64,000 nt of DNA from Herbidospora galbida (lineage in GTDB: Bacteria; Actinomycetota; Actinomycetes; Streptosporangiales; Streptosporangiaceae): NCBI RefSeq assembly GCF_005233835.1, contig NZ_SZQA01000018.1:94790-158789 (forward strand), written 5' to 3'. Below the pieces are notes generated by a model, which did no database searches, was not told the DNA's origin, and saw nothing but the letters and a program-made list of their open reading frames with translations. Numbering within the stretch: position 1 is the first letter of the stretch; the number at the start of each line of letters is the position of its first letter. Both the position numbers and the translations under genes were made by a program. This document shows positions 1-7,921 of this stretch, in pieces.

Positions 1-666
1 GAGGGTGTCGTAGAGGACCGGCACGTTGCCGAACTTGTCTTTGACGAACTCCAGGACCTGCTCGTAGCTCTGGGTGACGCGCAGCTTGGCCAGGTGGGTG
101 GCCAGGCCGCCGATCGTCGGGGAGTAGGAGCGGCCGTTGTCGTTGACCACGATGACCAGGGGCAGGTCTTTGGTCAGCGCGATGTTGTTGAGCGCCTCCC
201 AGGCCATGCCGCCGGTGAGGGCGCCGTCGCCGATGACGGCGACGACGTGGCGGTCGCTCCCGGACAGGCGGAAACCCTTGGCGATGCCGTCGCCCCAGGA
301 CAGGGCGGTGGAGGCGTGGGAGTTCTCGACGATGTCGTGGGGCGACTCGGCCTGGCTCGGGTAGCCCGACAGGCCGCCCTCCTGGCGCAGGCCGTCGAAC
401 TGGTCGGCCCGGCCGGTCAGCATCTTGTGGACGTAGGACTGGTGCCCGGTGTCCCAGACGATGCGGTCGTGGGGGGAGTCGAAGACCCGGTGGAGCGCGA
501 TCGTCAGCTCGACCACCCCGAGGTTGGGACCCAGGTGACCACCTGCCTTCGAGTTCGCGACGGAGCGGACCAGAAGGTCACGGATCTCCTCGGCGAGCCG
601 GGGCAGCTCGCTCGCGTCGAGTGCTTTGAGGTCGGTCGGTCCGCTCAGGGACTCCAGAAGGCCCAC
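1..666 (-). CDS. dxs: 1-deoxy-D-xylulose-5-phosphate synthase, N-terminal part (runs off the window)
   Basis: Condenses pyruvate and glyceraldehyde 3-phosphate into DXP, the first step of the MEP isoprenoid pathway, with thiamine diphosphate. Only the first 222 codons are present; the 3' end lies beyond base 1. The protein begins (M)[15 protein letters not shown] and contains [18 protein letters not shown], the conserved [10 protein letters not shown] and the ThDP-binding stretch [17 protein letters not shown], all typical of DXS. The GTG start at 664-666 follows a GGAAAGGAAT ribosome site at 670-679. The next gene to the right is divergent. The family call is secure. Confidence 0.96.
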   Translation of the reverse strand, partial: MGLLESLSGPTDLKALDASELPRLAEEIRDLLVRSVANSKAGGHLGPNLGVVELTIALHRVFDSPHDRIVWDTGHQSYVHKMLTGRADQFDGLRQEGGLSGYPSQAESPHDIVENSHASTALSWGDGIAKGFRLSGSDRHVVAVIGDGALTGGMAWEALNNIALTKDLPLVIVVNDNGRSYSPTIGGLATHLAKLRVTQSYEQVLEFVKDKFGNVPVLYDTL

Positions 667-790
667 TGCGATTCCTTTCCCGTTCGCCGTCGAACAGTAG
701 GAGTGTAGTTCGACAGTGCCCGGCTTCCTGCCCCAAGGGCGGGGGAATCCCTTTACGCGTGGTTGGCTTGTCCCCTACTCTCCTGAATTC

Positions 791-1561
791 GTGCGAAAAA
801 TCATTCCCTTACTCCTCGCGGGCTTGGTAGCGCCACTGCTGGCGCCCGGAACGGTCCACGCACGGCCTGTTCCTACCGGTCTGTCCGCTCTCACGAAGAA
901 CCCTATCTACTCGTCCGGCAAGCTGCCGGTGCGGTCGTGTCCGGAATACTCCACGACGATCGAGGACTTCCTGACCGCGCAGAACTACCTGCGCGAGGGC
1001 GCCGAGTGCCTCGACGCCACCTGGACGTCCTTCTTCAAGAAGGCCAAGCTCCCGTTCCGCAAGCCGGGCATGGAGTTCATCAGCAAGCCGACCAAGACCC
1101 GTGCGTGCGGGAACATGGACGGCTTCTGGGGCGGCGCCTACTGCCAGGACACGCAGGGCCTCGTGGTCCTCGTCGACGGCTGGATGCTCGAGTACGAGGG
1201 CACCCCCTTCCTCTTCTATGTGCTGGCGCACGAGTACGGCCACCACGTGCAGCAGCGGTCGGGCATCATCAAGGCCCACTACAAGCTGATGCCGAAGAGC
1301 ACGAAGGCGGCCTACAAGTGGCACGCCCGCCTGGAGCTGCAGGCCGACTGCCTCTCCGGGGCGTTCCTGCGCAGCATCTGGGCCTCCACCGGGCGCGACT
1401 CCCATGACTGGCAGCAGCTCCTGACGTACATCAAGGAGGACATGGGGGACCCCACGCACGGCGGCGGCAAGAGCCGGGCGGCGTGGACCGACCGCGGCTT
1501 CAAGGCGGGTTCGCCCAGCGTGTGCAACACCTATAAGGCTCCGGCCTCACAGGTGGCCTGA
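791..1561 (+). CDS. Secreted neutral zinc metallopeptidase (YpfJ-like), first paralog
   Basis: Predicted exported zinc endopeptidase of 256 aa. A GTG at 791 gives a clean signal peptide (MRKIIPLLLAGLVAPLLAPG, then an AxA-like TVHA site); an in-frame GTG at 716 would put 25 unlikely residues in front. The catalytic motif HEYGHH is followed about 40 residues later by ELQADC, the third zinc ligand region of the neutral zinc metallopeptidase family. Paired cysteines suggest an extracellular disulfide-bonded enzyme. No strong ribosome site is visible. The next gene is a paralog of similar size and architecture. The substrate is unknown. Confidence 0.82.
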   Translation: MRKIIPLLLAGLVAPLLAPGTVHARPVPTGLSALTKNPIYSSGKLPVRSCPEYSTTIEDFLTAQNYLREGAECLDATWTSFFKKAKLPFRKPGMEFISKPTKTRACGNMDGFWGGAYCQDTQGLVVLVDGWMLEYEGTPFLFYVLAHEYGHHVQQRSGIIKAHYKLMPKSTKAAYKWHARLELQADCLSGAFLRSIWASTGRDSHDWQQLLTYIKEDMGDPTHGGGKSRAAWTDRGFKAGSPSVCNTYKAPASQVA

Positions 1562-1570
1562 CCTGCGGTG

Positions 1571-1599
1571 CGGCGGTCATCCACGGGGGGTGGCCGCCG
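1571..1599 (+). terminator. Hairpin after first metallopeptidase gene
   Basis: CGGCGGTCA (1571-1579) pairs with TGGCCGCCG (1591-1599), nine pairs with one G-U, just after the stop at 1561. It is followed by TAAATA rather than a U-tract, so termination is plausible but not certain. Confidence 0.5.
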
Positions 1600-1646
1600 T
1601 AAATATCCGTATTTACCCGACTTTACTCGTCATTAAGACCTGCAAT

Positions 1647-1662
1647 ATGGTCTGCAGACCAT
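1647..1662. promoter_or_regulatory. 16-bp perfect palindrome overlapping a start codon
   Basis: ATGGTCTGCAGACCAT is its own reverse complement; its last two bases are the first two of the ATG of the second metallopeptidase gene. No Shine-Dalgarno sequence is seen between it and the upstream AT-rich stretch. It could be a repressor operator or a hairpin occluding the start. Confidence 0.45.
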
Positions 1663-2512
1663 GCGAAAACCCCTGATCGCACTGGCCTCCGGCGCGCTCT
1701 CCGTCCTCGTCGTGACGGGCTCCGCCGCTCAGGCCACCTCCTCCCCCCCGCCCTTGGCCGCCGCGCCGTCGGCCGCGACCGCCCAGGCCCCGCTGGCCGC
1801 GCCGGCCGCCGCGAAGCGCGTGTTCCCCACGGTGCTGACGAAGAACCGGCTCTACCGGTCGGGCGCCGTCGACTCGTTCACGTGCTCGCCCGGCGAGCCA
1901 CGCCGGGGCAGCGCGAACTCCCTCAAGACCTACCTGCTCAAGGTCGCCCGCTGTGTGAACGGGATGTACGCCCGCCAGTTCAGGGCGGCCGGTCTGGGCA
2001 CGTACCGGGTCCCGAAGATCATCATCCGGGCCAGCGGCACCAAGACGCCGTGCGGCAAGCTCACCAACACCTACACCGCCCACTACTGCCCGTCGTCGCA
2101 GACGATCTACCAGTTCCTCCCGAAGGCCACGATCCGCAACCCGTGGGGCCTGACGCTGGCCAAGACCATGGCCCACGAGATCGGCCACCACGCCCAGCAG
2201 CGCGCCGGCATCGTGCCGGCGTTCAACCGGCTCTACGCGCAGGCCCGCACCAAGACGGCCCGCAACTACCTGAGCCACCGGGTCGAGCAGCAGGCCGAGT
2301 GCATGGCCGGCGTCTTCCTCGGGGCGACGCAGGAGAGCCTGCCGGTCATCTTCGAAGAGTGGGACCAGGTCGTCGACTGGGCCGCCAAGCACGCCTCGGA
2401 CACCGTCCACGGCAAGGGCCGCAACCAGGCCTTCTGGCTGGAGCGCGGCTTCGACTCGCAGTCGTTCCTGTCGTGCAACACCTGGACCGCCCCCAACGCG
2501 CGGGTCGCCTAG
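1661..2512 (+). CDS. Secreted neutral zinc metallopeptidase (YpfJ-like), second paralog
   Basis: 283-aa exported protease. It has a signal peptide (MRKPLIALASGALSVLVVTG, then SAAQA), an Ala/Pro-rich linker to about residue 50, and a catalytic domain with HEIGHHAQQ and, about 40 residues on, VEQQAECMAG, the zinc-ligand Glu region. It shares the layout of the preceding gene (KNxLYRSG after the linker, C-terminal SCNTW), so the pair is probably an old tandem duplication. The ATG at 1661 lies inside a perfect 16-bp palindrome. A strong terminator follows at 2544-2580. The substrate is unknown. Confidence 0.82.
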   Translation: MRKPLIALASGALSVLVVTGSAAQATSSPPPLAAAPSAATAQAPLAAPAAAKRVFPTVLTKNRLYRSGAVDSFTCSPGEPRRGSANSLKTYLLKVARCVNGMYARQFRAAGLGTYRVPKIIIRASGTKTPCGKLTNTYTAHYCPSSQTIYQFLPKATIRNPWGLTLAKTMAHEIGHHAQQRAGIVPAFNRLYAQARTKTARNYLSHRVEQQAECMAGVFLGATQESLPVIFEEWDQVVDWAAKHASDTVHGKGRNQAFWLERGFDSQSFLSCNTWTAPNARVA

Positions 2513-2543
2513 TCCTCCCCAAACGGACGATCCGGTACGGGAA

Positions 2544-2580
2544 GCGAGACGCGGGCGGCCGAAGGCCGTCCGCGTCTCGC
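2544..2580 (+). terminator. Strong hairpin terminator after second metallopeptidase gene
   Basis: GCGAGACGCGGGCGGCC (2544-2560) and GGCCGTCCGCGTCTCGC (2564-2580) form a 17-bp stem with a GAA loop. The GGCCGAAGGCC apex recurs in hairpins at about 49,700 and 62,860. Confidence 0.8.
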
Positions 2581-2585
2581 GCTGT

Positions 2586-2619
2586 GAACCTGCCACCGAA
2601 AGCAGGTTGTCTATCCTGG
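2586..2619. repeat. Copy of GAACCTGCC / GTCTATCC intergenic motif, upstream of marR
   Basis: GAACCTGCC (2586-2594) and an inverted GCAGGTTGTCTATCCTGG (2602-2619) form a small hairpin just after a terminator. The parts GAACCTGCC and (inverted) GATAGAC match the dispersed motif seen at 49,732 and 55,082. Here the region also carries the marR promoter, so a regulator-binding role is an alternative. Confidence 0.45.
2612..2617 (+). promoter_or_regulatory. Putative -10 box (TATCCT) for marR, possible leaderless start
   Basis: TATCCT lies exactly six bases before the ATG at 2624, the spacing expected if transcription starts at the start codon. The intervening GGGGAG could equally act as a ribosome site. 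Confidence 0.4.
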
Positions 2620-2623
2620 GGAG

Positions 2624-3112
2624 ATGACCGCGATGGCGCCCTCCCGTACCGAACCGGATCTGTCCTTCCTGCTCGACCACACCAGCCATGTGCTGCGGAC
2701 CCGGATGGCGGCGGCGCTGGCCGAGATCGGGCTGACCGCCCGGATGCACTGCGTGCTGGTGCACGCCCTCGAAGAGGAGCGCACCCAGATCCAGCTCGCC
2801 GAGATCGGCGACATGGACAAGACCACGATGGTGGTCACCGTCGACGCCCTGGAACAGGCCGGCCTGGCCGAGCGGCGGCCGTCGAGCACCGACCGCCGGG
2901 CCCGGATCATCGCGGTCACCGACAAGGGAGCCGAGGTCGCCGCGCAGAGCCAGCGCATCGCCGACCGCGTCCACCGCGAGACCCTCGACGCCCTCTCCGC
3001 GGAGGAGGGGCGGACCCTCGTCGGGCTGCTGACCCGGCTGACCGAAGGACATCTCGCCACCCCCGTCGAAGCGCCGCAGGGCGCCCGGCGCGCACGCCAG
3101 CGCGCCAAGTAG
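2624..3112 (+). CDS. MarR-family transcriptional regulator
   Basis: 162-aa dimeric winged-helix regulator. Residues 10-145 carry the MarR fold: LSFLLDHTSHVLRTRM (dimer helix), the recognition region IQLAEIGDMDKTTMVVTVDALEQAGL, and the wing ERRPSSTDRRARIIAVTDKG with the conserved D-R-R. It sits 72 bp upstream of, and codirectional with, a DHA2-type efflux pump, the classic arrangement for a drug-sensing repressor of its own operon. The ATG at 2624 is supported by GGGGAG and by the family's usual length. The ligand is unknown. Confidence 0.9.
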   Translation: MTAMAPSRTEPDLSFLLDHTSHVLRTRMAAALAEIGLTARMHCVLVHALEEERTQIQLAEIGDMDKTTMVVTVDALEQAGLAERRPSSTDRRARIIAVTDKGAEVAAQSQRIADRVHRETLDALSAEEGRTLVGLLTRLTEGHLATPVEAPQGARRARQRAK

Positions 3113-3184
3113 GTCCGCAAGGGATCGTCTACAACAAAACTATCTGCTACGGTCGCTTCCGTTCCCCCCGAACAGGAGACGACC

Positions 3185-4606
3185 ATGTCCCGTTGGCCCG
3201 CGTTGGCGGTCCTGTCGACCGCCATGCTGATGACCATCCTCGACGGCAGCATCGTGACCGTGGCGCTGCCCGCCATCCAGCACGACCTCGGCTTCTCCTC
3301 GGCCGCCCTGAGCTGGACCGTCAACGCCTACCTGATCCCCTTCGGCGGACTGCTGCTGCTGTCCGGACGACTCGGCGACCTGATCGGCCGCAAGCGCGTG
3401 TTCCTGGCCGGCAACGCGGTCTTCGTCGCGGCCTCGCTGCCGGCCGGGCTGGCCGGCACCCCCGAACTGCTGATCGCCGCCCGGTTCCTGCAGGGCGCGG
3501 GCAGCGCGCTGGCCTCCTCGGTCGTGCTGGGCATCCTGGTGACGCTGTTCACCGACCCCGCCGAACGGGCCAAGGCGATCGGGGTGTTCAGCTTCACCGG
3601 CGCGGCCGGGGCCTCGATCGGGCAGGTGCTCGGCGGGGTGCTCACCGACGCCCTCGACTGGCACTGGATCTTCTTCATCAACGTGCCGATCGGGCTGGCC
3701 ACGATCGCGCTCGCGGTCAGGGCGCTGCCCGCCGAGCGCGGCACCGGCCTGTCCGCCGGGGCCGACGTCGCCGGAGCGGTGCTGGTCACCGCCGGGCTGA
3801 TGCTGGGCGTCTACACCGTGGTCGGGACCGAGGGCCACGGCGCCGGGCAGACCCTCGCCTACGGCGGGCTGTCGGTCGCGCTGCTGGCCGGGTTCTTCGC
3901 CCGCCAGGCGACCGCGCGCACCCCGCTGATGCCGCTGCGGGTGTTCCGGTCGAGGAACGTGTCGGGCGCGAACGCGGTGCAGATCCTCGCGCTGTCGGCC
4001 ATGTTCTCGTTCCAGATCCTGGTCGCCCTCTACATGCAGCGGGTCCTCGGCTACGGCGCCCTGGCGACCGGCCTGGCCATGCTGCCGGCCGCCGTGGCCA
4101 TCGGCGGGGTGTCGCTGTTCGTCTCGGCCCGGCTCAACAACCGCTACGGCGCGCGGACCGTGCTGCTCGCCGGGCTGGTCCTGCTGGTGGCCGCGATGGG
4201 CTGGCTGACCCGCGTGCCGGTCGACGCCGACTACGTCACCGACCTGCTGCCGGTGATGCTGCTCATCGCCGGGGGCGGGCTGGTGCTGCCGGCCCTGACC
4301 AACCTCGGGATGTCGGACGCCCGCGACGACGACGCCGGGCTGGCCTCGGGCCTGTTCAACACGACCCAGCAGATCGGCATGGCCCTCGGCGTGGCGGTGC
4401 TGTCGACGCTGGCGGCGGGCCGCACCGAGGGCCTGCTGGCCGGGGGCGCGGCGGAGGCGGTCGCGCTGACCGAGGGCTACCGGCTGGCGTTCACGGTGTC
4501 GGCGGGGCTGCTCGCGGTGGCCTTCGCGGTGGCCGTCGCGGTGCTGCGCCCGGTCAGACGCTCATCCGCGCGAGCACCTCGAGCGGGTCGGCGAGTACCT
4601 TCGTGA
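3185..4606 (+). CDS. MFS drug exporter, DHA2 (14-helix) family
   Basis: 473-aa proton-driven efflux protein. N-terminal LDGSIVTVALPAIQHDLG (motif D1 of DHA2 pumps), WTVNAYLIPFGGLLLLSGRLGDLIGRKRVF (motif A in loop 2-3) and a Gly-rich antiporter motif around GAAGASIGQVLGGVLTD identify the family; hydrophobicity allows about 14 helices. AGGAG at 3174 precedes the ATG. It follows the MarR gene and is probably co-regulated with it. Its last 53 bases overlap the 3' end of the convergent ROK gene, so the Arg-rich tail is encoded opposite that gene. Substrate not predictable. Confidence 0.92.
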   Translation: MSRWPALAVLSTAMLMTILDGSIVTVALPAIQHDLGFSSAALSWTVNAYLIPFGGLLLLSGRLGDLIGRKRVFLAGNAVFVAASLPAGLAGTPELLIAARFLQGAGSALASSVVLGILVTLFTDPAERAKAIGVFSFTGAAGASIGQVLGGVLTDALDWHWIFFINVPIGLATIALAVRALPAERGTGLSAGADVAGAVLVTAGLMLGVYTVVGTEGHGAGQTLAYGGLSVALLAGFFARQATARTPLMPLRVFRSRNVSGANAVQILALSAMFSFQILVALYMQRVLGYGALATGLAMLPAAVAIGGVSLFVSARLNNRYGARTVLLAGLVLLVAAMGWLTRVPVDADYVTDLLPVMLLIAGGGLVLPALTNLGMSDARDDDAGLASGLFNTTQQIGMALGVAVLSTLAAGRTEGLLAGGAAEAVALTEGYRLAFTVSAGLLAVAFAVAVAVLRPVRRSSARAPRAGRRVPS

Positions 4607-5774
4607 AGGCCAGCTCGGCGGCCCCGACCAGCGTCGCGTCGTCGCCGAGCTCGGAGGTGCGCAGCCGCAGGGTCTCCCGCAGCGCGGGATGGGTGGCCAG
4701 GTTGAGGCGGCTGCGGACCTGCGCGGCCGAGCCGAGATAGATCTCGCGCAGGGTGCCGCCGAAGATGACGACCTCGGGGTTGAAGACGTTCACCAGGTTG
4801 GCGACGCCGATGCCCAGCCAGTCGCCCACCCGGTGGAGCGCGTCCTGAGCGATTATGTCGCCGCGGTCGGCCGCCTCGACCACCGCGTGGATGCCGTCGC
4901 GGCCCCGGCCCGCCGCCAGGCGCTGGATGCCGGAGCTGCCCGCGTGTTCGAGCAGGGCCCGCTCCCCCACCTCGGCCTCCAGGCAGCCGTGGGAGCCGCA
5001 GCCGCAGGCCCGGCCGCCGGGGTTGACCACCATGTGGCCGACCTCGCCGCCGTAGCCGGCCGCGCCGCCGAGCAACTGGCCGTTGACCACGATGCCGCCG
5101 CCGATGCCGACGTCGCCGTGCAGGTAGACGAGGTCGCGGCAGCCCGTGCCGGTGCCCCGGGTGTGCTCGGCGAGCGCGCCCAGGTTGGCGTCGTTGCCGA
5201 CGGTCACCGGCAGGCCCATCGCCAGGCGCTTGGACAGCTCCTCGCCGAACGGGCCGTCTTCCATCTCCAGGTTGGGGCTGAAGCGGACGACGCCGTCGGT
5301 CTTGCGGACCGCGCCGCAGAAGGCCGCCGCCGCGCCGACGCAGACGGTGTCGGCCCGCGTCTTGCGGTGCATCTGGCGGGCGAACCCGGCCAGCGTGGCG
5401 ACCGACTCGTTGAGGTCGAAGGCGCCGCGCGGGCGCACCGCCCAGCGGCGGTCGAGGATGACCCCGCCCAGTCCGACGCGGGCGGCGACCAGCCGGTCGA
5501 CGCCCACGTCGAAGGCGAGCACGTAGACCCGCGAGGACTCGGGCCGGACCACCAGTGAGGGGCGGCCGGCCCGGCCGGTCTCCTTCGGCAGTTCCTCGCG
5601 CACCAGACCCGCCGCGGTGAGGTCGGCCGTCAGCGCCATGATGGTGCTGCGGTTCAGCCCCATGCGGCTGGTCAGTTCGGCACGCGAGGTCGGACCGCCG
5701 AGGTGGACGTGGCGCAGCAGGGTGCCGAGATTGTGCCTGCGGATCTCCTCCTGAGAGGGACCTGCGCGCAGCAT
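4554..5774 (-). CDS. ROK-family transcriptional regulator, XylR-like
   Basis: 406-aa sugar-responsive regulator. An N-terminal winged helix (RAELTSRMGLNRSTIMALTADLTAAGLV, about residues 30-60) precedes a ROK kinase-like domain with GNDANLGALAEH, GIGGGIVVNGQLL and the zinc motif CGCGSHGCLE. The ATG at 5774 follows GAGGCAGGA and lies 43 bp beyond the permease stop; an upstream in-frame start (5867) would overlap the permease. It is last in the ABC sugar operon and so probably senses its substrate, acting at dyads upstream of the binding-protein gene. Whether DNA binding is relieved or promoted by sugar is unknown. Confidence 0.88.
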   Translation of the reverse strand: MLRAGPSQEEIRRHNLGTLLRHVHLGGPTSRAELTSRMGLNRSTIMALTADLTAAGLVREELPKETGRAGRPSLVVRPESSRVYVLAFDVGVDRLVAARVGLGGVILDRRWAVRPRGAFDLNESVATLAGFARQMHRKTRADTVCVGAAAAFCGAVRKTDGVVRFSPNLEMEDGPFGEELSKRLAMGLPVTVGNDANLGALAEHTRGTGTGCRDLVYLHGDVGIGGGIVVNGQLLGGAAGYGGEVGHMVVNPGGRACGCGSHGCLEAEVGERALLEHAGSSGIQRLAAGRGRDGIHAVVEAADRGDIIAQDALHRVGDWLGIGVANLVNVFNPEVVIFGGTLREIYLGSAAQVRSRLNLATHPALRETLRLRTSELGDDATLVGAAELAFTKVLADPLEVLARMSV

Positions 5775-5817
5775 GCGTCCTGCCTCTGGTGCCGGGGGGT
5801 CGTCGTTCGCGCCCACC

Positions 5818-7071
5818 CTATCGGCGGCCGGATGCCGACGCCCGCTTACGGGAGAGGGCGTCCACACCCGCCGCGAGCAGCAGCACCGCGCCGGTGACCA
5901 CGTACTTCACGCTGGAGCTGTAGCCCATCAGGCCCATGCCGTTGATGACGACCGCGACGACCGCGCCGCCGAGGACGGCGTCGAGGGCCCGGCCCTTGCC
6001 GCCGAACAGCGACGTGCCGCCGATGACCGCCGCGCCGACGGCGAACAGCAGCACGTTGCTGCCGCCCGTGTTGGGGTCGACGGAGTTGGCGCGCGAGGCG
6101 GCGATGATGCCGCCGACGGAGGCCATGAAGGAACAGATGACGAACGCGGAGATCTTGATCCGGTCGACGTTGATACCGGCGCGGCGGGCCGCCTCGGCGT
6201 TGCCGCCGACGGCGTAGATGTGCCGGCCGAAGCGGGTGCGGCGCAGCACGAACGTCCAGACCAGCAGCAGCACCAGGATGATCGGCACCACGACCGGCAC
6301 GCCCGTGAGGGAGATGACGCCCGGGTTGCGGCTGCGCTCCAGGTTCAGCACGTACACCGCGAAGCCCGACGCGACGGCGAGGGCGCCGACGCGGACGGCG
6401 ATCAGCGACAGCGGGTCGGCGACCAGGCCGCGGCCCGCCCTGCGGCGGTTGTTGAGCAGCTGGAGTCCGGCGTAGGCGAGCACGCCGACGACCACGAGGG
6501 CCCAGCCGAGCCACGGGTACATGTTCTCGTTGGCGATGGCCAGGATGACCGAGTCGCGGATCGAGATGTTGGTGCCCTCGTCGAGCAGGATCAGCACGAC
6601 GCCCTGGAAGGCCAGGAACGCGGCCAGCGTCACCACGAACGACGGGATGCCGAGCTTGGCCACCAGCCAGCCGATGACCAGGCCGATGACGACGCCGACG
6701 ACCATCGCGGCCAGCACGGCGGCGTACCAGGGCCAGCCCTCGTTGGTGAGCAGCACGCCGAGGAAGGCCGCGCAGACGCCGGACGCGAAGCCCGCCGACA
6801 GGTCGATCTCGCCCAGCAGCAGGACGAAGACCAGGCCCATCGCGATGACGGTGACGCCCGCGCCCTGGGTGAACAGGTTGGCGAAGTTGACCGGCGACAG
6901 GAAGACCGGCGAGAGGATCGCGAAGACCGTGCACAGCACGATGAGCCCGATGACCGCCGGGAGGGCGCCGAGTTCACCTCCGCGCACCCGCTCCACGTAG
7001 TCGCGGACCTGCTTGTTCAGCCCGGCGGATGGCGCGACGGCCTTCTCCTCCGGGGCGGTTGTGGTGGTCAT
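5818..7071 (-). CDS. Sugar ABC transporter permease, XylH-like
   Basis: 417-aa inner-membrane permease of the ribose/xylose (BPD_transp_2) family. After a short cytoplasmic N-terminus it shows about ten or more hydrophobic segments, with the family signature GEIDLSAGFASGVCAAFLG and, near the C-terminus, RAGINVDRIKISAFVICSF and GAAVIGGTSLFGGKG. Its ATG overlaps the ATPase stop (ATGA at 7068-7071), so the two are translationally coupled. Works with the adjoining ATPase and binding protein for monosaccharide import; xylose is the best guess from family resemblance. Confidence 0.9.
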   Translation of the reverse strand: MTTTTAPEEKAVAPSAGLNKQVRDYVERVRGGELGALPAVIGLIVLCTVFAILSPVFLSPVNFANLFTQGAGVTVIAMGLVFVLLLGEIDLSAGFASGVCAAFLGVLLTNEGWPWYAAVLAAMVVGVVIGLVIGWLVAKLGIPSFVVTLAAFLAFQGVVLILLDEGTNISIRDSVILAIANENMYPWLGWALVVVGVLAYAGLQLLNNRRRAGRGLVADPLSLIAVRVGALAVASGFAVYVLNLERSRNPGVISLTGVPVVVPIILVLLLVWTFVLRRTRFGRHIYAVGGNAEAARRAGINVDRIKISAFVICSFMASVGGIIAASRANSVDPNTGGSNVLLFAVGAAVIGGTSLFGGKGRALDAVLGGAVVAVVINGMGLMGYSSSVKYVVTGAVLLLAAGVDALSRKRASASGRR

Positions 7072-7844
7072 GCGGTCGCTTCCTTGCCGTTCTGCAGGCC
7101 GAGCTCCCCGCTGCGCCCGGCCGTGATGAGCTCCACGATCTGGGAGTGGGTGACGTCGGAGGTCTTCACCTGGGCGGCCATGCGGCCGAGGTACAACGCG
7201 GCGATCCGGTCGGAGACCGCGAAGACGTCGTTCATGTTGTGCGAGATGAGCACGACCGCGAGGCCCTTGTCGGCCAGACGGCGGACCAGCTCCAGGACCT
7301 GCGCGGTCTGCGCGACGCCCAGAGCGGCGGTCGGTTCGTCGAGGATGACGACCTTGCTGTTCCACAGGACGGCCTTGGCGATCGCGACCGTCTGCCGCTG
7401 GCCGCCGGACAGGCTGGAGACGTGCTGGCGGAGGGACTTGACCGTCCGGACCGACAGGCCCACGAGGGTCTTGGCCGCCATCTCCTCCATCGTGTCCTCG
7501 TCGAGGACCAGGCCGCGCTTGCGCTCCCGGCCGAGGAACATGTTCTGGACGATGTCGAGGTTGTCGCAGAGCGCGAGGTCCTGGTAGACGATCTCGACGC
7601 CGAGCGCGGCCGCGTCGCGGGGGCCGCCGACGCTGACCTGCCTGCCCTCGAAGTAGTACTCGCCCGAGTCGAAGGGGTGGATGCCCCCGATGCACTTGAC
7701 GAGGGTGGACTTACCGGCGCCGTTGTCGCCGACAAGAGCGGTCACCTCTCCGGGATACACCGAAAAGGCGACATCGTGAAGGACCTGCACGGGGCCGAAA
7801 CTCTTGTCGATTCCGCGCAGTTCCAGAACGGGTGCCGTGGACAC
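7068..7844 (-). CDS. Sugar ABC transporter ATP-binding protein, XylG-like single-domain
   Basis: 258-aa nucleotide-binding subunit energising the neighbouring permease. It has Walker A GDNGAGKST (about residues 38-46), signature LSGGQRQTVAIAKA, Walker B VVILDEPTAALG and switch ISHN. Unlike E. coli XylG or RbsA, which fuse two NBDs, it has one domain, so two copies should serve the transporter. It overlaps the permease start by 4 bp. It is separated from the binding-protein gene by a strong hairpin that could lower its expression. Confidence 0.92.
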   Translation of the reverse strand: MSTAPVLELRGIDKSFGPVQVLHDVAFSVYPGEVTALVGDNGAGKSTLVKCIGGIHPFDSGEYYFEGRQVSVGGPRDAAALGVEIVYQDLALCDNLDIVQNMFLGRERKRGLVLDEDTMEEMAAKTLVGLSVRTVKSLRQHVSSLSGGQRQTVAIAKAVLWNSKVVILDEPTAALGVAQTAQVLELVRRLADKGLAVVLISHNMNDVFAVSDRIAALYLGRMAAQVKTSDVTHSQIVELITAGRSGELGLQNGKEATA

Positions 7845-7871
7845 GATGGGCTACTCCTGGTTCCAGAGAGA

Positions 7872-7912
7872 GGGGTACGGCCCACGCGTCGAGCGTGCGT
7901 GGGCCGTACCCC
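7872..7912 (-). terminator. Intercistronic hairpin between binding-protein and ATPase genes
   Basis: A 16-bp perfect stem (GGGGTACGGCCCACGC at 7872-7887 with its complement at 7897-7912, loop 9 nt) sits between the binding-protein stop and the ATPase start. Such elements commonly protect the upstream message or attenuate read-through, giving excess binding protein. Confidence 0.7.
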
Positions 7913-7921
7913 CGGAATGAC

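Noticed and set aside
1882..4740. 952-codon + frame and long opposite-strand frames over the first 5 kb
   Set aside because: Pro/Arg/Ala-rich shadows of the metallopeptidase, MarR and MFS genes, produced by high GC.
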